Below the pieces are notes generated by a model. It searched no databases and was not told the DNA's origin. It saw only the letters and a list, made by a program, of their open reading frames with translations. Source: Moraxellaceae bacterium (GTDB taxonomy: Bacteria; Pseudomonadota; Gammaproteobacteria; Pseudomonadales; UBA3067). Taken from it: a DNA stretch of 7,299 nt. The stretch spans positions 4,147 through 11,445 of the forward strand of contig NVTH01000111.1 in NCBI GenBank assembly GCA_002401525.1, written 5' to 3'. Shown piece after piece: positions 5,272 through 7,299 of the stretch; positions within the stretch are counted from its first letter, which is position 1; every line of letters starts with the position of its first letter. The position numbers and the translations under genes are program-made.

Positions 5272-5405
5272 GAGTCATTATTTATGGTTTCAGGGCTTGT
5301 GTTGCGGTTAAAATGATGAAATGGGTGTTGTTACGCAGAATAATCACTGATTGGCGGAAGCCATTGCCGCTAGGTTTGTTATTAATGAGGAATTACTAAA
5401 CTCGA

Positions 5406-6599
5406 ATGAAGCTATGTCTTAAGCAAAATTGTCTCAGGGAAATAAGTCTGAACGGAACAGGTTTGAACGGAATAAGTCGCCGAATAAATGGTGATCGAAG
5501 CATTGGCGTTGTGCTAACGCTTTTGGGGTGCCTGTTTTTGGCGCTTAATTTGTTCGGCTCATTGGGCGAGGTAGTCGCCGCTGAGGTAAAGGGTTTATAC
5601 GATGTGCAGGTGATTGTGCATTCTCAGCAACGCGATGAACGCCGAAGCGCTAGCCAGGACGCGTTGGCGGAGATTATTGTGCGAATCTCGGGGCAATCGT
5701 CGGTGCTGCAAGAGAAAGAAATTCAGGACATGTTGATGGATCCCGAGCAATTTGTTAACAGTTTCGCCTATCATTCATCGTCGCAACCCGAGTATGACGA
5801 AGACAATAACTTGGTGATGCGGTTGCAACTGATGCTGAGTTTTGATGAATCGGCCATCAAGTTGAGATTGAAAAATAATCGCTTCCCTATTTGGGGTGAC
5901 AACCGTCCGCAGGTATTGGTTTGGTGGGCGACAGAACATCAAGGACAACGCACCTTAGTCAATTTTGAGCAGTTGCCTGAGGTGGCTCAACAGATTTTTA
6001 ATAATGGCGTGCGACGAGGGTTGCCTTTGGATTTTCCTTTGTTAGATATTCAAGATTCAGTTTCGGTGAGCGTACGTGATGTTTGGGGCTTCTTTAAACA
6101 GCCCATTGTGGCTGCCTCGCAACGATATGGAGCCGAAGCGGTGTTGATGGGACGAAACTGGCAAACGTCTGAGGATCAATGGCGTGGCACATGGATTTTA
6201 CAAGTGGGGGCGGAGGAGTTTTGGTATGAAGGAGACGGCGCTGATGCCGCAGAAATATTCTCTCAAGCCATGGATTTTACGGCAGACGCTTTAGGTCAGT
6301 TGTACGCAATTCGAGCTGGGGTTGAACATGCCCCTAAACTGAGAATGGTGGTGACGGGGGTGAATCAGCTTGAAGATTATGCTGAATTACAGCGCTATTT
6401 GGCTGAACTGAGTGCGGTGAGAAGTGCACGATTGCACAATGTGGCGGGGGGAACCCTGGCCTATGATTTAGAATTGGACGCGGATTTATTGCAGTTAAAG
6501 CAGATTATTCGTTTGGATCACAAGCTTACTTTACAAAAAGATGATTATTTGTGGGTCGATGATACTCCCTTGTTGGAGTATCGCTGGAACGGTTTATAG
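5406..6599 (+). CDS. Exported DUF2066 family protein
   Basis: The protein is 397 residues. A hydrophobic segment at about 33-53 followed by VVAA and E60 predicts a signal peptide cut after A59, so the mature protein is probably periplasmic. The mature start, GLYDVQVIVHSQQRDERRSASQDALAEIIVRISG (63-96), and RFPIWGDNRPQVLVWWA (159-175) are DUF2066 hallmarks; the family function is unknown. The leader is unusually long, 32 residues before the hydrophobic core, and includes an imperfect pentapeptide repeat (ISLNG, TGLNG, ISRRI at 13-27) encoded by 15-bp DNA repeats. A GAGGAA at 5389-5394 lies 11 bases before the ATG, long but usable. C42 in LLGC resembles a lipobox, but the hydrophobic run continues past it, so lipidation is unlikely. 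It is the first gene of an operon with the AI-2E transporter, 58 bases downstream, an arrangement known in Pseudomonas. Confidence 0.87.
   Translation: MKLCLKQNCLREISLNGTGLNGISRRINGDRSIGVVLTLLGCLFLALNLFGSLGEVVAAEVKGLYDVQVIVHSQQRDERRSASQDALAEIIVRISGQSSVLQEKEIQDMLMDPEQFVNSFAYHSSSQPEYDEDNNLVMRLQLMLSFDESAIKLRLKNNRFPIWGDNRPQVLVWWATEHQGQRTLVNFEQLPEVAQQIFNNGVRRGLPLDFPLLDIQDSVSVSVRDVWGFFKQPIVAASQRYGAEAVLMGRNWQTSEDQWRGTWILQVGAEEFWYEGDGADAAEIFSQAMDFTADALGQLYAIRAGVEHAPKLRMVVTGVNQLEDYAELQRYLAELSAVRSARLHNVAGGTLAYDLELDADLLQLKQIIRLDHKLTLQKDDYLWVDDTPLLEYRWNGL
5441..5485 (+). repeat. Three imperfect 15-bp tandem repeats in the DUF2066 signal region
   Basis: Units AATAAGTCTGAACGG (5441-5455), AACAGGTTTGAACGG (5456-5470) and AATAAGTCGCCGAAT (5471-5485) follow head to tail. 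Units 1 and 2 share TGAACGG, and units 1 and 3 share AATAAGTC. The period is a multiple of three, so the frame is kept and the protein gains five residues per unit, in the N-region of the signal peptide. Confidence 0.6.
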
Positions 6600-6626
6600 G
6601 CGTCAATGTCTGAGATGAGCGCGTCG

Positions 6627-6652
6627 CTATGGAGCAAAACTATGGAGCAAAC
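6627..6652 (+). repeat. 13-bp tandem duplication carrying the transporter's ribosome binding site
   Basis: CTATGGAGCAAAA (6627-6639) is followed directly by CTATGGAGCAAAC (6640-6652), 12 of 13 identical. Each copy has GGAG (6631-6634, 6644-6647); the second is 10 bases before the ATG at 6658 and is the likely ribosome binding site. Each copy also contains an out-of-frame ATG (6629, 6642), and the frame from 6629 stops with a TAA overlapping the real start. Confidence 0.7.
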
Positions 6653-6657
6653 TTTTA

Positions 6658-7299
6658 ATGTCTGAATCTACTAATCGGTGGAGTTGGATTGCGTTATTTT
6701 GTGTTGTAGCACTGGTTTATTTGTTGTCGCCCATTTTGTCGCCTTTTATTGTCGGGGCTTTGCTGGCTTATTTGGGGGATCCTCTTGCCGATCGTTTTGA
6801 ATCCTTAGGTCTGCGCAGAACTACGGCGGTTATATTGGTGTTCGTAGGGTTTTTCACTGTGATGCTGCTGGTAGTGATATTGTTGGTGCCCATGTTGGGG
6901 CAGCAGGTCGAAACGTTTAGCCGAAATATCCCTAAGGTTCTTGATTGGGTTCGGGAAGTTGCACTCCCGATGGTCAGTGGAATAGTAGGCATCGAATTCG
7001 GAGAAGTCAGCTTGGCCCAAGGGCGTGATTGGATGCTGAATGGTTGGCAATTCGCGGGCGATTACATACAAAGCGCAGCCATGCAAATTACCACCTCGAG
7101 TTTGGCATTTGTGACGGCTGTGGTGAATCTCGCGTTGATTCCTGTGGTGGCGTTCTATTTACTGCGGGATTGGGATTTGATGGTGGCACGCTTACGAGAG
7201 TTGTTGCCTCGGCGAATTGAGAAGGAAGCGGTGTCGTTGGCGGCTGATTGCGATGAGATGTTAGGCGCATTTTTAAAAGGCCAAGTGTTAGTGATGGCT
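6658..7299 (+). CDS. AI-2E/PerM family membrane transporter (N-terminal 214 residues, cut by the right edge)
   Basis: From the ATG at 6658 the frame is open for 214 codons to the window end. The protein is strongly hydrophobic, with membrane segments at about 9-24, 26-40, 56-80 and 150-168, a polar periplasmic-type domain between 82 and 145, and DWDLMVARLRELLP plus FLKGQ (205-209), a conserved phrase of the family. The family (AI-2E family transporter, PerM/YdiK/TqsA-like) comprises inner-membrane proteins of about 350 residues with about 7-8 membrane segments; a few export autoinducer-2, some are Na+/H+ antiporters, and most have no proven substrate. The start is set by an in-frame stop at 6616-6618 with no other start codon between. 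It follows the DUF2066 gene in the same direction and is probably co-transcribed. In Pseudomonas the next gene would be hda. Confidence 0.9.
   Translation, partial: MSESTNRWSWIALFCVVALVYLLSPILSPFIVGALLAYLGDPLADRFESLGLRRTTAVILVFVGFFTVMLLVVILLVPMLGQQVETFSRNIPKVLDWVREVALPMVSGIVGIEFGEVSLAQGRDWMLNGWQFAGDYIQSAAMQITTSSLAFVTAVVNLALIPVVAFYLLRDWDLMVARLRELLPRRIEKEAVSLAADCDEMLGAFLKGQVLVMA

Noticed and set aside
5529..5531. Lipobox (LLGC) in the DUF2066 signal region
   Set aside because: The hydrophobic stretch continues for about ten residues after the cysteine, and a standard signal peptidase I site (VVAA) follows.
6768..7270. Several minus- and plus-strand frames of 60-93 codons over the transporter
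   Set aside because: They overlap a clear membrane-protein reading frame and have shadow-like composition (Thr/Asn/Pro-rich complements of hydrophobic codons).
1..7299. CRISPR arrays, tRNA/rRNA genes, transposases or integrases
   Set aside because: No regularly spaced repeats, no cloverleaf or rRNA sequence, and no recognisable mobile-element protein were seen on either strand.

Overview
The window looks like a chromosomal piece of a gammaproteobacterium, probably a free-living or marine relative of the Pseudomonas/Cellvibrio/Oceanospirillum groups. The dCTP deaminase is of the 188-residue Pseudomonas type. The block DUF3108-purN-purM, divergent from DUF2066-AI-2E transporter, matches the gene order I recall around purMN in Pseudomonas, where hda follows the transporter. 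The taxonomic call is inference from protein style and synteny only.

Left part (1-1605), the accessory-looking part. A DUF1993 gene on the minus strand runs off the left edge. A roughly 320-base spacer follows, rich in small signals: a candidate minus-strand promoter, 9-bp direct repeats, a long hairpin, and a pair of 18-bp direct repeats around a good plus-strand promoter. That promoter leads into two plus-strand genes 15 bases apart: a small winged-helix DNA-binding protein, then a nucleotidyltransferase-fold protein with the GG...DxD motif. The order (winged helix, then nucleotidyltransferase) resembles AbiE-type toxin-antitoxin operons, but both proteins are outside the classical AbiEi/AbiEii form. 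This is the best candidate here for a poorly described system.

Right part (1606-7299), housekeeping. dcd (dCTP to dUTP, feeding dTMP synthesis) stands alone with its own promoter and faces a secreted DUF3108 protein. purM and purN, an 11-base-spaced minus-strand operon, encode the AIRS and GAR transformylase steps of purine synthesis. Divergent from purM lie an exported DUF2066 protein and the start of an AI-2E/PerM-family membrane transporter, cut by the right edge. The purM/DUF2066 spacer contains a 14-bp palindrome within the best candidate purM promoter. No tRNA, rRNA, CRISPR array, insertion sequence or convincing intrinsic terminator was seen.
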